This document shows positions 7,642 to 16,678 of a DNA stretch of 64,000 bases, piece after piece (positions within the stretch are counted from its first letter, which is position 1; each line of letters begins with the position of its first letter). The notes beneath the pieces were generated by a model that did not search any database, was not told the DNA's origin, and saw only the letters and a list, made by a program, of their open reading frames with translations. Location: the NCBI GenBank assembly GCA_024234265.1, contig JACKOM010000007.1, positions 1-64,000 on the forward strand, given 5' to 3'. This stretch comes from Oceanospirillaceae bacterium. Its GTDB lineage: Bacteria > Pseudomonadota > Gammaproteobacteria > Pseudomonadales > Oceanobacteraceae. A program made the translations under genes and the position numbers.

Positions 7642-10428
7642 TTAATGGGCTTCGTCCCAGTTCTGCCCGCAGCCCACTTCCACTTCCAGTGGTACATCCA
7701 GCTTGGCCACACCGGCCATCAGGCCGGGCAGGGCGTTGCGCACTTTTTCCAGCTCGGCATCGGGCACTTCCAGCACCAGTTCGTCGTGCACCTGCATGAT
7801 GATTTTGCTGCTGAGCTGTTCAGCCTCAAGCCAGTTCTGCACGGCAATCATGGCGAGTTTGATAATGTCGGCCGCACTGCCCTGCATGGGCGCGTTGATG
7901 GCAGTACGTTCTGCGGCCTGACGGCGCATGCCATTACGGTCGTTGATTTCCGGCAGGTACAGACGGCGTCCAAACAGGGTTTCCACATAACCCTGCTCGG
8001 CGGCACTGCTGCGAATTTCATCCATGTAACGTTTTACGCCGGGGTAACGCTCGAAGTATTTGTCGATATAGGCCTGGCTTTCTGCACGGCCCACACCAAT
8101 TTGTTTGGCAAGTCCAAAAGCCGACATGCCATAAATCAGGCCGAAGTTAATCGCCTTGGCATGGCGGCGCTGCTCGGTTGTCACCTGATCTTCCGCCACG
8201 CCCATCACTTCAGCGGCGGTGGCACGGTGTACGTCTTTACCTTGGGCAAAGGCATCAAGCAGGGTTTTATCCGCCGAGAGGTGGGCCATGATGCGTAGTT
8301 CAATCTGGCTGTAGTCCGCAGCAAGCAGTTTGCAGCCAGGGCTGGCAATAAACGCCTGACGGATGCGCCGCCCTTCGGCATTACGCACCGGAATGTTCTG
8401 CAGGTTAGGGTCGGTGGAGGATAAACGCCCGGTGGCGGTAATCGCCTGGTGGTACGAGGTATGAATCCGCCCGGTGCGGTGATTAATCATCTCCGGCAGT
8501 TTATCGGTATAGGTGGATTTGAGTTTGGCCAGCTCGCGGTGCTCTGTGATGAGGCGCGGCAGTTCATAGTCTTCCGCCAGCTGGGCGAGCACATCCGCAT
8601 CGGTGGAGGGCTGACCTTTAGGGGTCTTTTTCAGCACCGGCAGGCCAAGCTCATCAAACAGGATTTCCTGCAGTTGTTTGGGGGAGGCCAGGTTAAATTC
8701 ACGCCCGGCGAGGCCATGGGCTTCTTTTTCCAGTTCCAGCAGACGCACCGCCAGTTGCTGGCTGTGCAGACGCAGCACCTGGGCATCCACCCGGGCGCCG
8801 TTCTCTTCAATTTGCAGCAGCACGGGCACCAGGGGAATTTCGATCTCGCGGTAAAGCTTTAACAGGGAAGGTGCCTTGGCCAACTTGCTGCTCAGGGTGT
8901 GGTGCAAACGTAGGGTCACATCGGCATCTTCCGCCGCGTAGGGCGCAGCCTGTTCCAGGGGAATCAGGTTAAAGGTCAGCTGTTTGGCCCCTTTGCCGGC
9001 AATTTCTTCGAAACTGATCGTGTCGTGGCCGAGGTATTTTTTCGCCAGGCTGTCCATGTCATGGCGCGTGGCAGTGCTGTTGAGCACATAACTCTCCAGC
9101 ATGGTGTCGTCATGGATACCCCGCAGGTTAATACCGTGGTTGCGCAGCACATGGGCATCGTATTTGAGGTGCTGGCCGATTTTTTTGCGGCTGGCATCCT
9201 CCAGCAGAGGTTTTAAATCCGCCAGCACGGCATTGCGCTCGAGCTGTTCGGGGGCACCGGCATAATCATGGGCGAGGGGCACATAGGCGGCTTTGCCCGC
9301 TTCGATGGCAAACGAAACACCGACAATTTCCGCTTCCATATAATTCAGGCTGGTGGTCTCGGTATCAAACGCAAAGGTATCGGCCTGCTGTAAGGCGGCC
9401 AGCCACTTTTGCCACTCGGCCTGGCTTAATACCGTGGCATAGGCACTGCGGTCTATATGCTGGGCAAGGGGTTCGTCGTCGGTTTCATCGGATTCTGCAG
9501 CGGCTACTGGCATGCTGCCGGCAAGTAAATCCCCCTGGGGTGCATCAATATCCCCCAGCTCTTTTACCCAGCTTTTAAATTCGTATTCGCGGAAATAACT
9601 GAGCAGGGCGTGTTTATTTTCAGCTTCGGATTTGATGTCGTGCAGGCCAAAGGGCAATTCCACATCGGTTTTGATGGTGGCCAGCACCTTGGATAACAGG
9701 GCCTGCTCTTTGTGCTCGAGCAATTTGGGCCCCATGGTTTTTGCACCGCGGAAATCCAGCTCTGCGACCTTATCGAGGTTATCGTACACCTGTTCGAGGG
9801 AACCTAACCCGGCCACTATGCCCACTGCGGTTTTTTCACCGACTTTCGGCACACCGGGGATGTTATCGACCTTATCGCCCATCAGCGCGAGGTAATCGAC
9901 AATATGCTGCGGCGGCACACCAAATTTGGCTGTCACACCTTCGATATCGAGCATTTCATTGCTCATGGTATTGATCAGTTTGACGTGCTCACTGACCAGC
10001 TGGGCCATGTCTTTATCGCCAGTGGAAATCAGGGTTTCTATGCCCTCACGGGTGGCCTGTAATGCGAGGGTGCCGATCACATCGTCCGCTTCAACCCCGT
10101 CAATCACCAGCAGGGGCAGGCCCATGGCGCGGATAATGTCATGGATGGGCTGAATCTGAGTGCGCAGGTCATCCGGCATGGGCGGGCGGTGGGCTTTGTA
10201 TTCCGGGTAAATATCGTTACGGAAGGTTTTGCCCTTGGCATCAAATACCACAATCAGCTGGCTGCCGGGGTAGTTTTTGGCCAGGCTGCGGATCATGTTG
10301 ATCACACCCTTGATGGCCCCTGTGGCCTGGCCTTTACTGGTAACTAAGGGAGGCAGGGCGTGAAACGCGCGGAATAAATAGGACGATCCGTCGATCAGAA
10401 TCATCAGGTTTGCTTGTTCTTGGGACAT
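7642..10428 (-). CDS. polA: DNA polymerase I
   Basis: A 928-residue three-domain enzyme for Okazaki fragment processing and repair synthesis. The N-terminal 5'-3' exonuclease carries LIDGSSYLFRAFHAL, GVEADDVIGTLA and DNIPGVPKVGEKTA. The 3'-5' proofreading domain has FAFDTETTSLNY, with catalytic Asp and Glu present. The polymerase domain has motif A DYSQIELRIMAHLS, motif B RRHAKAINFGLIYGMS and motif C VHDELVLEVP. Length equals the E. coli enzyme. ATG 10428 starts the protein with MSQEQANLMILIDG. It is divergent from the DUF2782 gene 61 bp away. Confidence 0.98.
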   Translation of the reverse strand: MSQEQANLMILIDGSSYLFRAFHALPPLVTSKGQATGAIKGVINMIRSLAKNYPGSQLIVVFDAKGKTFRNDIYPEYKAHRPPMPDDLRTQIQPIHDIIRAMGLPLLVIDGVEADDVIGTLALQATREGIETLISTGDKDMAQLVSEHVKLINTMSNEMLDIEGVTAKFGVPPQHIVDYLALMGDKVDNIPGVPKVGEKTAVGIVAGLGSLEQVYDNLDKVAELDFRGAKTMGPKLLEHKEQALLSKVLATIKTDVELPFGLHDIKSEAENKHALLSYFREYEFKSWVKELGDIDAPQGDLLAGSMPVAAAESDETDDEPLAQHIDRSAYATVLSQAEWQKWLAALQQADTFAFDTETTSLNYMEAEIVGVSFAIEAGKAAYVPLAHDYAGAPEQLERNAVLADLKPLLEDASRKKIGQHLKYDAHVLRNHGINLRGIHDDTMLESYVLNSTATRHDMDSLAKKYLGHDTISFEEIAGKGAKQLTFNLIPLEQAAPYAAEDADVTLRLHHTLSSKLAKAPSLLKLYREIEIPLVPVLLQIEENGARVDAQVLRLHSQQLAVRLLELEKEAHGLAGREFNLASPKQLQEILFDELGLPVLKKTPKGQPSTDADVLAQLAEDYELPRLITEHRELAKLKSTYTDKLPEMINHRTGRIHTSYHQAITATGRLSSTDPNLQNIPVRNAEGRRIRQAFIASPGCKLLAADYSQIELRIMAHLSADKTLLDAFAQGKDVHRATAAEVMGVAEDQVTTEQRRHAKAINFGLIYGMSAFGLAKQIGVGRAESQAYIDKYFERYPGVKRYMDEIRSSAAEQGYVETLFGRRLYLPEINDRNGMRRQAAERTAINAPMQGSAADIIKLAMIAVQNWLEAEQLSSKIIMQVHDELVLEVPDAELEKVRNALPGLMAGVAKLDVPLEVEVGCGQNWDEAH

Positions 10429-10489
10429 GGCAACCTTTATAGTTTGGCAACAGCCAGTAATGGCGGGAAAAATTGCGAGTTAGCTTAAC

Positions 10490-10750
10490 ATGAAAAAATT
10501 TCTGGTGGCGTTGTTGTTCCCCTTCTGCGCCTTTGCCGATGATATCTCCGAACCCCAGATCACCATCTACCACGATGCTGACGGGCAAACGTTTTACGAA
10601 TACCGCCAGCAGGGCAAACTGGTTGAAATCAAAGTGCAGCCCAAAAAAGGCCCGGCTTATTACCTGATCCCCGACGGGAACGAAAGCAACCTGCGCCGCG
10701 AAGAAAAATCCACCCTGACGGTGCCAACCTGGGTGATTTTCAGCTGGTAA
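10490..10750 (+). CDS. DUF2782 family small secreted protein
   Basis: An 86-residue protein with a short signal peptide (MKKFLVALLFPFCAFA) and a mature part with the DUF2782 pattern: PQITIYHDADGQTFYEYRQQGKLVEIKVQPKKGPAYYL and a C-terminal VPTWVIFSW. Its function is not known. In Pseudomonas the homologous small gene sits in the same place between polA and thrB. It is followed by thrB after one base, so the two are co-transcribed and probably translationally coupled. Confidence 0.82.
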   Translation: MKKFLVALLFPFCAFADDISEPQITIYHDADGQTFYEYRQQGKLVEIKVQPKKGPAYYLIPDGNESNLRREEKSTLTVPTWVIFSW

Positions 10751-10751
10751 T

Positions 10752-11687
10752 ATGTCGGTTTATACCCCCCTCAGCCGCGAAGATATTCAGACCTTTCTGC
10801 ACGATTTTGCCCTGCCTGCCCTCGTCAGTTTTGACGAAGTGCAGGCCGGTATCGAAAACACCAATTACCGCCTGCACCTGCAGGATGGCAGCATCTGGTT
10901 CCTGACCCTGTTTGAACACTTAACCAGCAGCCAGCTGCCCTATTTTATGCAGCTGCTCGATCACCTCGGCCAACGCGGCTGCGCCGTGGCCAATCCGCAA
11001 AAACTGCGTGATAGCCGCCTGTTCGACCACCTGAAAGACAAACCCGCCGCGCTGTTTCCCTGCAAAAGTGGCACACACCCACAGGCCATCAATGCCGCCC
11101 AGGCCCATGCCGCCGGCGCAGCCCTGGCACGGTTACACAAGGCGGGCAAAGACTTTGCGCACGTGCGCGAAAACGACCGGGGTTATCGGTGGGTGCAGAG
11201 CATCCGCAACAGCGGTTTAGTGCACCTCAACAAACATGATGATCAGTTGATGGCGGCGGAAATCAGCTGGTTAAGCCATGCCCTGCAAAATTGGACGCAA
11301 TTGCCACGGGGTATCTGCCACGGGGATTTATTCCCCGATAACGTTTTATTTGATGGTGAGAAGATTTCCGCCCTGCTGGATTTTTACAACGCCAGTACGG
11401 ACGTGTTTGCCTATGATCTGGCCATAACCCTCAACGCCTGGTGCGCATTGAATGAAGAACTGAGTGCGGCCATGCTTGCCGGCTATCAAACTGAACGAGT
11501 GTTAGATTTGGCTGAATTAGAGGCCATTTTGCCTTGCCGGCGCTTAGCTGCCCTGCGCTTCTGGCTGTCACGTCTGATTGCCGTGGAGCACCAGAAATCC
11601 GCCAGCGCCACCACCTTCAAAGATCCCCAGGAAATGTGCCGCCTGCTGCTCGCCCTGCAGAATTATTCCAGTACAAATAAACCGTAA
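10752..11687 (+). CDS. thrB: Homoserine kinase, ThrB2 (aminoglycoside-phosphotransferase fold)
   Basis: Phosphorylates homoserine in threonine synthesis. This is the pseudomonad type with an APH-like fold, not the GHMP kinase of E. coli. The early segment is SFDEVQAGIENTNYRL; the catalytic loop is ICHGDLFPDNVLFDG (HxDxxxxN); the metal-binding Asp is in LLDFYNAS. It is 311 residues against about 316 in P. aeruginosa. The start is ATG 10752, one base after the stop of the DUF2782 gene. Its last 25 bp overlap the end of the convergent methyltransferase gene, so each transcript may antisense the other. Confidence 0.92.
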   Translation: MSVYTPLSREDIQTFLHDFALPALVSFDEVQAGIENTNYRLHLQDGSIWFLTLFEHLTSSQLPYFMQLLDHLGQRGCAVANPQKLRDSRLFDHLKDKPAALFPCKSGTHPQAINAAQAHAAGAALARLHKAGKDFAHVRENDRGYRWVQSIRNSGLVHLNKHDDQLMAAEISWLSHALQNWTQLPRGICHGDLFPDNVLFDGEKISALLDFYNASTDVFAYDLAITLNAWCALNEELSAAMLAGYQTERVLDLAELEAILPCRRLAALRFWLSRLIAVEHQKSASATTFKDPQEMCRLLLALQNYSSTNKP

Positions 11688-12628
11688 CGCTGCTCGGGGT
11701 CAGTCCAGAAATGGCGTGGCATAAAACCCGCGCTGCGCGCCAGTTCGAGCAGCTCATCGGGGCGGTATTGATAGAGGCTGCCCGTATTTAACCACTCTTT
11801 ATGACGCAGGCTGATGCTGTGCCCCGCCACCTGAAACATCTGGTCCATGGTGCTGAACAGCCCCATGTGCAGGCAGTTCGCCTCTGCTTCCACCACCAGG
11901 CCGTAGATAAAACGCTCCGGCACAAAACCCGCATCGAGCTGTAGATTGGTATCGCGCAATTGCTGGTAGTTTAAATCGGCAAAATGCCCCGCGGCATCCT
12001 GGTAAATCTGGCGCAGCTCGGCGGCATCTTTACTGAGGTCCATACCCAGCAGTAACACACCATCCGCACCTAACAAACTGCGGGTATTGTCGAATAACTG
12101 CTGCAGCCGCTGCGGGGGCATGGATTCGAGCCCGGCGCCGGAATAAAACCCGATACGTTTTAAGTGTGACGAAACCTGGCTGGGCAACTGGCGGATATTG
12201 CAAAAGTCCTGGCAGGTGGCATGTATCTCAATGCCCGGCCACAGCTGGCGCGCCGCTAAAGCAGCTTCGTAGAGGGCATCACGCCGCCCGTCCACCGGCA
12301 CATAAACCCCGGGCTGCAGGGCGCTGCATAATTCCGCCAGCATGGCCGGGTTGTTAATACCCAGTTCAAACAACACTGCCCCGTGGGGCAACTCAGCCGC
12401 CAGCATGGGCAGGTGCTGACGCAGCAGGCTCAGCTCGCTATGGGGCAGATAATACTCGCTGCCGAGCAGCATCTGCGCAAAACGGGCACGGGCGCCATCG
12501 CTGTGGTTGAAAGGCAGGGCCAGATATTTGCGCGGGCTTTGCAGGCCGCGGATCAGGGCGTTGCGGAGTTCATGTTCGGGGGCGTGGTAATCATAGAAGT
12601 ACACGCCCTGTGCAGGGTTGTGTGCCAT
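11663..12628 (-). CDS. EgtD-like SAM-dependent methyltransferase (Methyltransf_33/DUF2260)
   Basis: A 321-residue protein with the order of segments seen in histidine N-alpha-methyltransferase EgtD: FYDYHAPEHELRNALI, a tyrosine-rich SEYYLPHSELSLLRQH, a SAM-binding LFELGINNPAMLAEL, YVPVDGRRDAL, GFYSGAGLESMPP, LLLGMDLSKDAAEL and a terminal WTDPEQRYGLFVLE. Positions that hold the histidine substrate in true EgtD appear changed: the Asn expected in the IGN segment reads LES, and the ENSYKY-like segment reads TGSLYQY. No ergothioneine partner EgtB is adjacent. I therefore call a family member with unknown substrate. ATG 12628 follows AAGGA. It overlaps thrB by 25 bp tail to tail. Confidence 0.75.
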   Translation of the reverse strand: MAHNPAQGVYFYDYHAPEHELRNALIRGLQSPRKYLALPFNHSDGARARFAQMLLGSEYYLPHSELSLLRQHLPMLAAELPHGAVLFELGINNPAMLAELCSALQPGVYVPVDGRRDALYEAALAARQLWPGIEIHATCQDFCNIRQLPSQVSSHLKRIGFYSGAGLESMPPQRLQQLFDNTRSLLGADGVLLLGMDLSKDAAELRQIYQDAAGHFADLNYQQLRDTNLQLDAGFVPERFIYGLVVEAEANCLHMGLFSTMDQMFQVAGHSISLRHKEWLNTGSLYQYRPDELLELARSAGFMPRHFWTDPEQRYGLFVLE

Positions 12629-12688
12629 GCTGCGTCCTTAACAAAAAGTGCACACAGCATGGGCGAGTTTGCAGAAGGGATGATGACG

Positions 12689-13462
12689 TTAGTGCTGCAA
12701 ACAGGTGTGCAGATCGTCCACTATGGCGGCATAAAAACCGAGGAAGTCCTTCGCGCCATAGGCCATAGGGTCAAACTGCATGACGTTAACTTTGCTGCCG
12801 CTGAGCAGTTTGGACTCCACCGCACGGTTGGATTCCGGCTCTGAAATCAGGCACTGCACCTTGCCACTGGCAAAATCCGCCGCCAGTTTGCTTAAGTGAC
12901 GCGAACCCACGGGTTGCTCCGGGTCCTGGGTAATCACATCCCGCAGGGGCAACCCGTAATAGGCCAGCCAGCTCTCCAATGCCGGGTGATAGGCCACTAT
13001 TTGCGCACCGGCGAGGGGTTTTAGGCGCTCACGCAGTTTTTCATCCAACACAGCAAAATCCCGTTTGAACTGCACTGGCTCGGGTAGATGCAGAGCTTGC
13101 TGAATTTTATCCAGCAGGGGCAGCACCTGGGCTGGGTCGAGCCAGATGTGCTCGGCATCGTGGTGGTCCCCCTTGGGGCTCAGGGCCAAAGCCCCTTTTT
13201 GATCGGCAAGCAATTTGGCCAGATACGGCTCCAGCCCGGCCCCTAACCAGATGACATGATCGGCCTTTTTCACCTCAGCCACCTGGCTGGGTTTTAAACT
13301 GAAATGGTGCGGCGAAGCCCCCGGCGGCAGCAGGGTAACCACATCAATACCGGGCCAGGCACTGCGCATCAGCAGGGCAACAGGGCTGACACTGGCCATA
13401 GTCTGGGCATGGCTGATACCGGCGGCAAACAGCAGGCAAAAGGCGAGCAGGTGTTTTTTCAT
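12689..13462 (-). CDS. znuA: Zinc ABC transporter substrate-binding protein ZnuA
   Basis: A periplasmic zinc-capturing component, 257 residues with signal peptide MKKHLLAFCLLFAAGISHAQ. Likely zinc ligands are the His in SPHHFSLKPS, the His in IVAYHPALESW and the acidic residue near the C-terminus (SEPESN region). The His-rich loop of many ZnuA proteins is reduced here to GDHHDAEHIWLDP, which makes the protein short for the family. The gene is divergent from zur-znuC-znuB with a Zur box between them, so both directions should be induced by zinc shortage. Confidence 0.92.
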   Translation of the reverse strand: MKKHLLAFCLLFAAGISHAQTMASVSPVALLMRSAWPGIDVVTLLPPGASPHHFSLKPSQVAEVKKADHVIWLGAGLEPYLAKLLADQKGALALSPKGDHHDAEHIWLDPAQVLPLLDKIQQALHLPEPVQFKRDFAVLDEKLRERLKPLAGAQIVAYHPALESWLAYYGLPLRDVITQDPEQPVGSRHLSKLAADFASGKVQCLISEPESNRAVESKLLSGSKVNVMQFDPMAYGAKDFLGFYAAIVDDLHTCLQH

Positions 13463-13494
13463 TTGAAGGATTTCAGGGATAGGTTAAAATTTGC

Positions 13495-13507
13495 GTTACA
13501 TTATAAC
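13495..13507. promoter_or_regulatory. Zur box between znuA and zur
   Basis: GTTACATTATAAC matches the core of the Zur palindrome GTTATANTATAAC with one mismatch. It lies 14 bp before the zur ATG and 32 bp before the znuA ATG, so one bound Zur could silence both divergent transcripts. Confidence 0.82.
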
Positions 13508-13521
13508 CTAGCATTTAACAA

Positions 13522-13995
13522 ATGGCCTCCTCCGTTTTTTTACCCCACAACCACCAGCACTGCGTACAGGATGCCCTGCGCCAGGCCGACACCTATTGTG
13601 AAGAACAAGGGGTGCGTTTAACCCCGTTACGCCGCCGGGTGCTGGAACTGATCTGGGAAGAACATAAACCCATTGGGGCCTACGACCTGCTGGCCCGCAT
13701 CGCCAGCGAAGGTTTTAACTCAGCGCCGCCCACCGTTTACCGCACCCTGGATTTTTTTATCCAGCATGGGCTTATCCACAAGGTGGAATCCCTCAACGCC
13801 TACATTGGCTGTAACCATGAGCAGGGCAGCCATACCAGCGTGTTTTTTATCTGCCAGAACTGCGGCGTGACCGAAGAATTACAAAACCCGGCGATCGAAG
13901 GGCAGCTTGCCCTGCAGGCCGCCGGCATGGGTTTTCAGATCAACCATCCGACCCTTGAAATCAAAGGACTGTGTAAGGCCTGCCGCCATGCGTGA
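13522..13995 (+). CDS. zur: Zinc uptake regulator Zur (Fur family)
   Basis: A 157-residue zinc-sensing repressor. The winged helix includes RLTPLRRRVLELIWEEHKPIGAYDLL and the recognition segment PPTVYRTLDFFIQHGLIHKV. The structural zinc site is formed by CQNC and CKAC; a His-rich regulatory segment CNHEQGSHTSVFF is present. ATG 13522 has no clear ribosome site and lies just past the Zur box, so a very short leader or leaderless mRNA is possible. It overlaps znuC by 8 bp, forming zur-znuC-znuB. Confidence 0.93.
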   Translation: MASSVFLPHNHQHCVQDALRQADTYCEEQGVRLTPLRRRVLELIWEEHKPIGAYDLLARIASEGFNSAPPTVYRTLDFFIQHGLIHKVESLNAYIGCNHEQGSHTSVFFICQNCGVTEELQNPAIEGQLALQAAGMGFQINHPTLEIKGLCKACRHA

Positions 13996-14797
13996 TTACC
14001 TGCTGCAACTCCAGGATATTCATTTCGCCCGTAACCAGCGCAGCATTCTGCAGGGCGTGGCGCTGGATATTTACCAGGGTGAAATCGTCACCCTCATAGG
14101 CCCCAACGGCGCGGGCAAAAGCAGCCTGCTGAAAATCGCCCTGGGCCTGCAAAAGCCCGACAGCGGCAGCGTGGTGCGCCGCCCAGGTTTACGTATTGGG
14201 TATATGCCGCAAAAACTGCAAATTCCCGAAACCCTGCCCCTGTGTGTGCGTGATTTTCTGGCCCTGGCCCGTGATTACAAACCCGCCCAGTTACCTGCAG
14301 TGGCACGCCGCCTCAGCATAGAACACCTGTTAGACAGCCAGTTCAGCCGCCTCTCCGGCGGGGAACACCAGCGTGTATTGTTAGCCCGCGCCCTGCTCGC
14401 CAGCCCGCAGTTACTGGTGTTGGATGAACCTGTGCAAGGGCTGGATGTGGGTGGCCAGGCCGAGCTGTACGGCCTGATCGGCGAACTGAAAAGCGAGCTG
14501 AATGCTGGCATCCTCATGGTCAGCCATGATTTGCATTTGGTGATGGCCGCCACCGACCGGGTGATCTGCCTTAACCAGCATGTGTGCTGTGAAGGCCACC
14601 CCAGCCATGTCAGCCAGGACCCGAGTTATCTCAAGCTGTTTGGCCGGCAGATGCCCGCCCAGCTCGCGCCCTATACCCACCATCACGACCACGAACATGA
14701 CCATATCCACGGCCCGGATTGCCAGCACCAGCACGGCCCGCTCGCGCCCCTTAAACCCCACTCCGGCCCACTGATTATCAAGGAACCCAAGGCATGA
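13988..14797 (+). CDS. znuC: Zinc ABC transporter ATP-binding protein ZnuC
   Basis: A 269-residue ATPase for zinc import. It has Walker A GPNGAGKSS, Q-loop in GYMPQKLQI, signature LSGGEHQR, Walker B LLVLDEP and switch His in MVSHDLHLV. The start is ATG 13988 inside the end of zur; an earlier in-frame codon at 13907 would add residues with no homology. The C-terminal tail (from about residue 220) is strikingly His-rich, THHHDHEHDHIHG then CQHQHG. E. coli ZnuC has a shorter tail of this kind. It may buffer zinc on the cytoplasmic side. It overlaps znuB by 4 bp. Confidence 0.93.
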   Translation: MRDYLLQLQDIHFARNQRSILQGVALDIYQGEIVTLIGPNGAGKSSLLKIALGLQKPDSGSVVRRPGLRIGYMPQKLQIPETLPLCVRDFLALARDYKPAQLPAVARRLSIEHLLDSQFSRLSGGEHQRVLLARALLASPQLLVLDEPVQGLDVGGQAELYGLIGELKSELNAGILMVSHDLHLVMAATDRVICLNQHVCCEGHPSHVSQDPSYLKLFGRQMPAQLAPYTHHHDHEHDHIHGPDCQHQHGPLAPLKPHSGPLIIKEPKA

Positions 14798-15591
14798 TGT
14801 TTTTACTCGATGCCCTGCTCGCCGGCTGGATACTCTCCCTGGTCAGCGGCCCCTTAGGCTCATTTCTGGTGTGGCGGCGCATGGCCTATTTCGGCGATAC
14901 CCTGGCCCACAGCGCACTGCTGGGCATTACCTTCGGCCTGCTGCTGGATATTAACCTGAACCTTGCGGTGGTGCTGTGTGCGGTCATGCTCGCCCTGATA
15001 CTGCTGGCCCTGCAGAAACAACAGTTCATCCCCAGCGATACCCTGCTGGGTATCATGGCCCATACCAGCCTGGCCACGGGTTTAGTCGCCCTCGCCCTGG
15101 TAGGTAATGTGCGTATTGATCTGAACGGTTATCTGTTTGGTGATTTGCTTGCCGTGGAACGCCGCGATGTTTATTTGCTGGCCGGCGCAGCTGCCCTGAT
15201 GCTGGCGCTTATCCTGCGTTACTGGCGGGGTTTGTTAGCCATTACCGTTAACGAAGAACTCGCGCGGGTGGAAGGTTATCCGGTAGAACGCCTGCGTTTA
15301 TTGCTGATGGTGCTGGTTGCTCTGTTAATTGCCGGGGCCATGAAAATTGTCGGTGTGCTGCTGATTACCGCCCTGTTGATTATCCCCGCCGCCAGCGCGC
15401 GGGCCTGGGCAAACAGCCCCGCGCGCATGGCCCTGCACGCCAGTTTGCTGAGCATGTTATCCGTTTTGCTCGGCCTGTCGGGCAGTTACTGGCTGGATAC
15501 CCCGGCGGGGGCCAGCATAGTGGTGGTGGCGGCCCTGCTGTTTGTATTCAGCCAGCTCAGCGCGCGTCTTGTGCCATCCGCCATGCAATAG
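14794..15591 (+). CDS. znuB: Zinc ABC transporter permease ZnuB
   Basis: A 265-residue integral membrane protein with about eight hydrophobic segments, the channel of the ZnuABC importer. The conserved N-terminal part is GPLGSFLVWRRMAYFGDTLAHSALLG, and the cytoplasmic EEA-like coupling segment appears as EELARVEGYPVERLRLLLM. ATGA overlap with znuC implies coupled translation. Its last 35 bp overlap the end of the convergent SCO1-family gene. Confidence 0.94.
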   Translation: MMFLLDALLAGWILSLVSGPLGSFLVWRRMAYFGDTLAHSALLGITFGLLLDINLNLAVVLCAVMLALILLALQKQQFIPSDTLLGIMAHTSLATGLVALALVGNVRIDLNGYLFGDLLAVERRDVYLLAGAAALMLALILRYWRGLLAITVNEELARVEGYPVERLRLLLMVLVALLIAGAMKIVGVLLITALLIIPAASARAWANSPARMALHASLLSMLSVLLGLSGSYWLDTPAGASIVVVAALLFVFSQLSARLVPSAMQ

Positions 15592-16129
15592 CATCCCGCA
15601 GGGCTTTGGCTTCGTGGGGGGCAGGGAAAAACCCCACATATTCCCCCCTGGGATTGATCAGTACGATCTGCGCGCTGTGATCCATCAGATAGGGCGCACC
15701 GGCCTGTTCCTGCTTGGCGTAAAACAAATGCAGCTCTTGCGCGAGCTGGCTGAGCTGCTGCGGATTGCCGGTCCAGGCGGTGAACGCGGGGTTAAAGTAC
15801 TTCACGTATTCCTTCAGCTCAGCCGGGCTGTCACGTTCCGGGTCCACCGATACCAGCACTACCTGCACATTGGCATCACCCAGCAGTTTTGCGGTGCGAT
15901 TCAGCTCCGCTAACGTGGTGGGGCACACATCCGGGCAATAGCGGTAGCCAAAAAACAACAGACTCCATTTGCCGCTCAGATTGGCCTCAGTCACAGGCGC
16001 GGCATCCTGATTAAGCAGCTCAAAGTGCCCCACCGGCAGATTCACCGGCAGGGGCTGAAAATTCTGCGGGGTCTGATCACAACCCGCGAGCAACACCACA
16101 CACCATAACCAACTGCGCAACTTACCCAT
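15557..16129 (-). CDS. SCO1/SenC-family lipoprotein
   Basis: A 190-residue copper chaperone of the type that helps build the CuA or CuB centre of cytochrome oxidase, or acts as a thiol reductase. A lipobox LLAGC follows a hydrophobic start. The copper-binding pair is in YCPDVCPTTL (CxxxC) with the distal His in LMDHSAQIV; the fold segment VLVSVDPERDSP is typical. I use ATG 16129 instead of an in-frame GTG at 16141 because it leaves a compact lipoprotein signal and a GGGAAG site at the right distance. It is convergent with znuB and overlaps it by 35 bp. Confidence 0.88.
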   Translation of the reverse strand: MGKLRSWLWCVVLLAGCDQTPQNFQPLPVNLPVGHFELLNQDAAPVTEANLSGKWSLLFFGYRYCPDVCPTTLAELNRTAKLLGDANVQVVLVSVDPERDSPAELKEYVKYFNPAFTAWTGNPQQLSQLAQELHLFYAKQEQAGAPYLMDHSAQIVLINPRGEYVGFFPAPHEAKALRDAIAWRMAQDAR

Positions 16130-16141
16130 GGCACTTCCCAC

Positions 16142-16678
16142 ACACTAAAAAGCGCCAGTGTAGGGCAGCGGCGCCTGCGCGCCAAATTCGGAATTAAAAA
16201 ATGCCGTGTTTGGACAAACTTCTGACGGCACGGATACGACAAAATTTTCCGCCATGGCGCGAATGCACTGACTGAATTTTCCCGGTGGAATTTTGGGTGC
16301 ATTTGCACTCACTAACGCCACAGGCTAAGCGTTGGATATATCTCGCTTTTTCCAATGCCAAAAAATCATCCCGCGCAATAAACACACCACTTACGCCAAC
16401 CGTCAGAAAAATATCTGCGTGCAGGAACTGGTGCACATTTTTTCGTTTTTTTACTGGCAGCGTCAAAATCTTGAACTAGGCTGAATTTGAAAGCGGTGAT
16501 GACCGGTTCGCAATTACTAACCCACAGGTTAAGTCGAAACGTTCTAAACAAACACCAAGCTTTAATTGAGCAAACTCAAGTTAATTTGTACCTTATGCGG
16601 GCACGATGAAACACGGAATTTGTTCAACATAATAACGATAATAAAAGGCGCCAAAAGCGCCGCGTTTGGAGGAAACAT
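16142..16678. other. Gene-free interval, leader of the hypothetical gene at 16679
   Basis: 537 bp with only short overlapping frames lacking ribosome sites. The one recognisable structure is the hairpin GGCGC/GCGCC (16647-16651 with 16657-16661) a few bases before the GGAGGA ribosome site of the next gene; it could modulate initiation. Otherwise I see nothing specific. Confidence 0.6.

Noticed and set aside
16042..16466. Overlapping frames upstream of the SCO1-type gene
   Set aside because: No ribosome sites, no recognisable protein features, and one is antisense to a real coding region.
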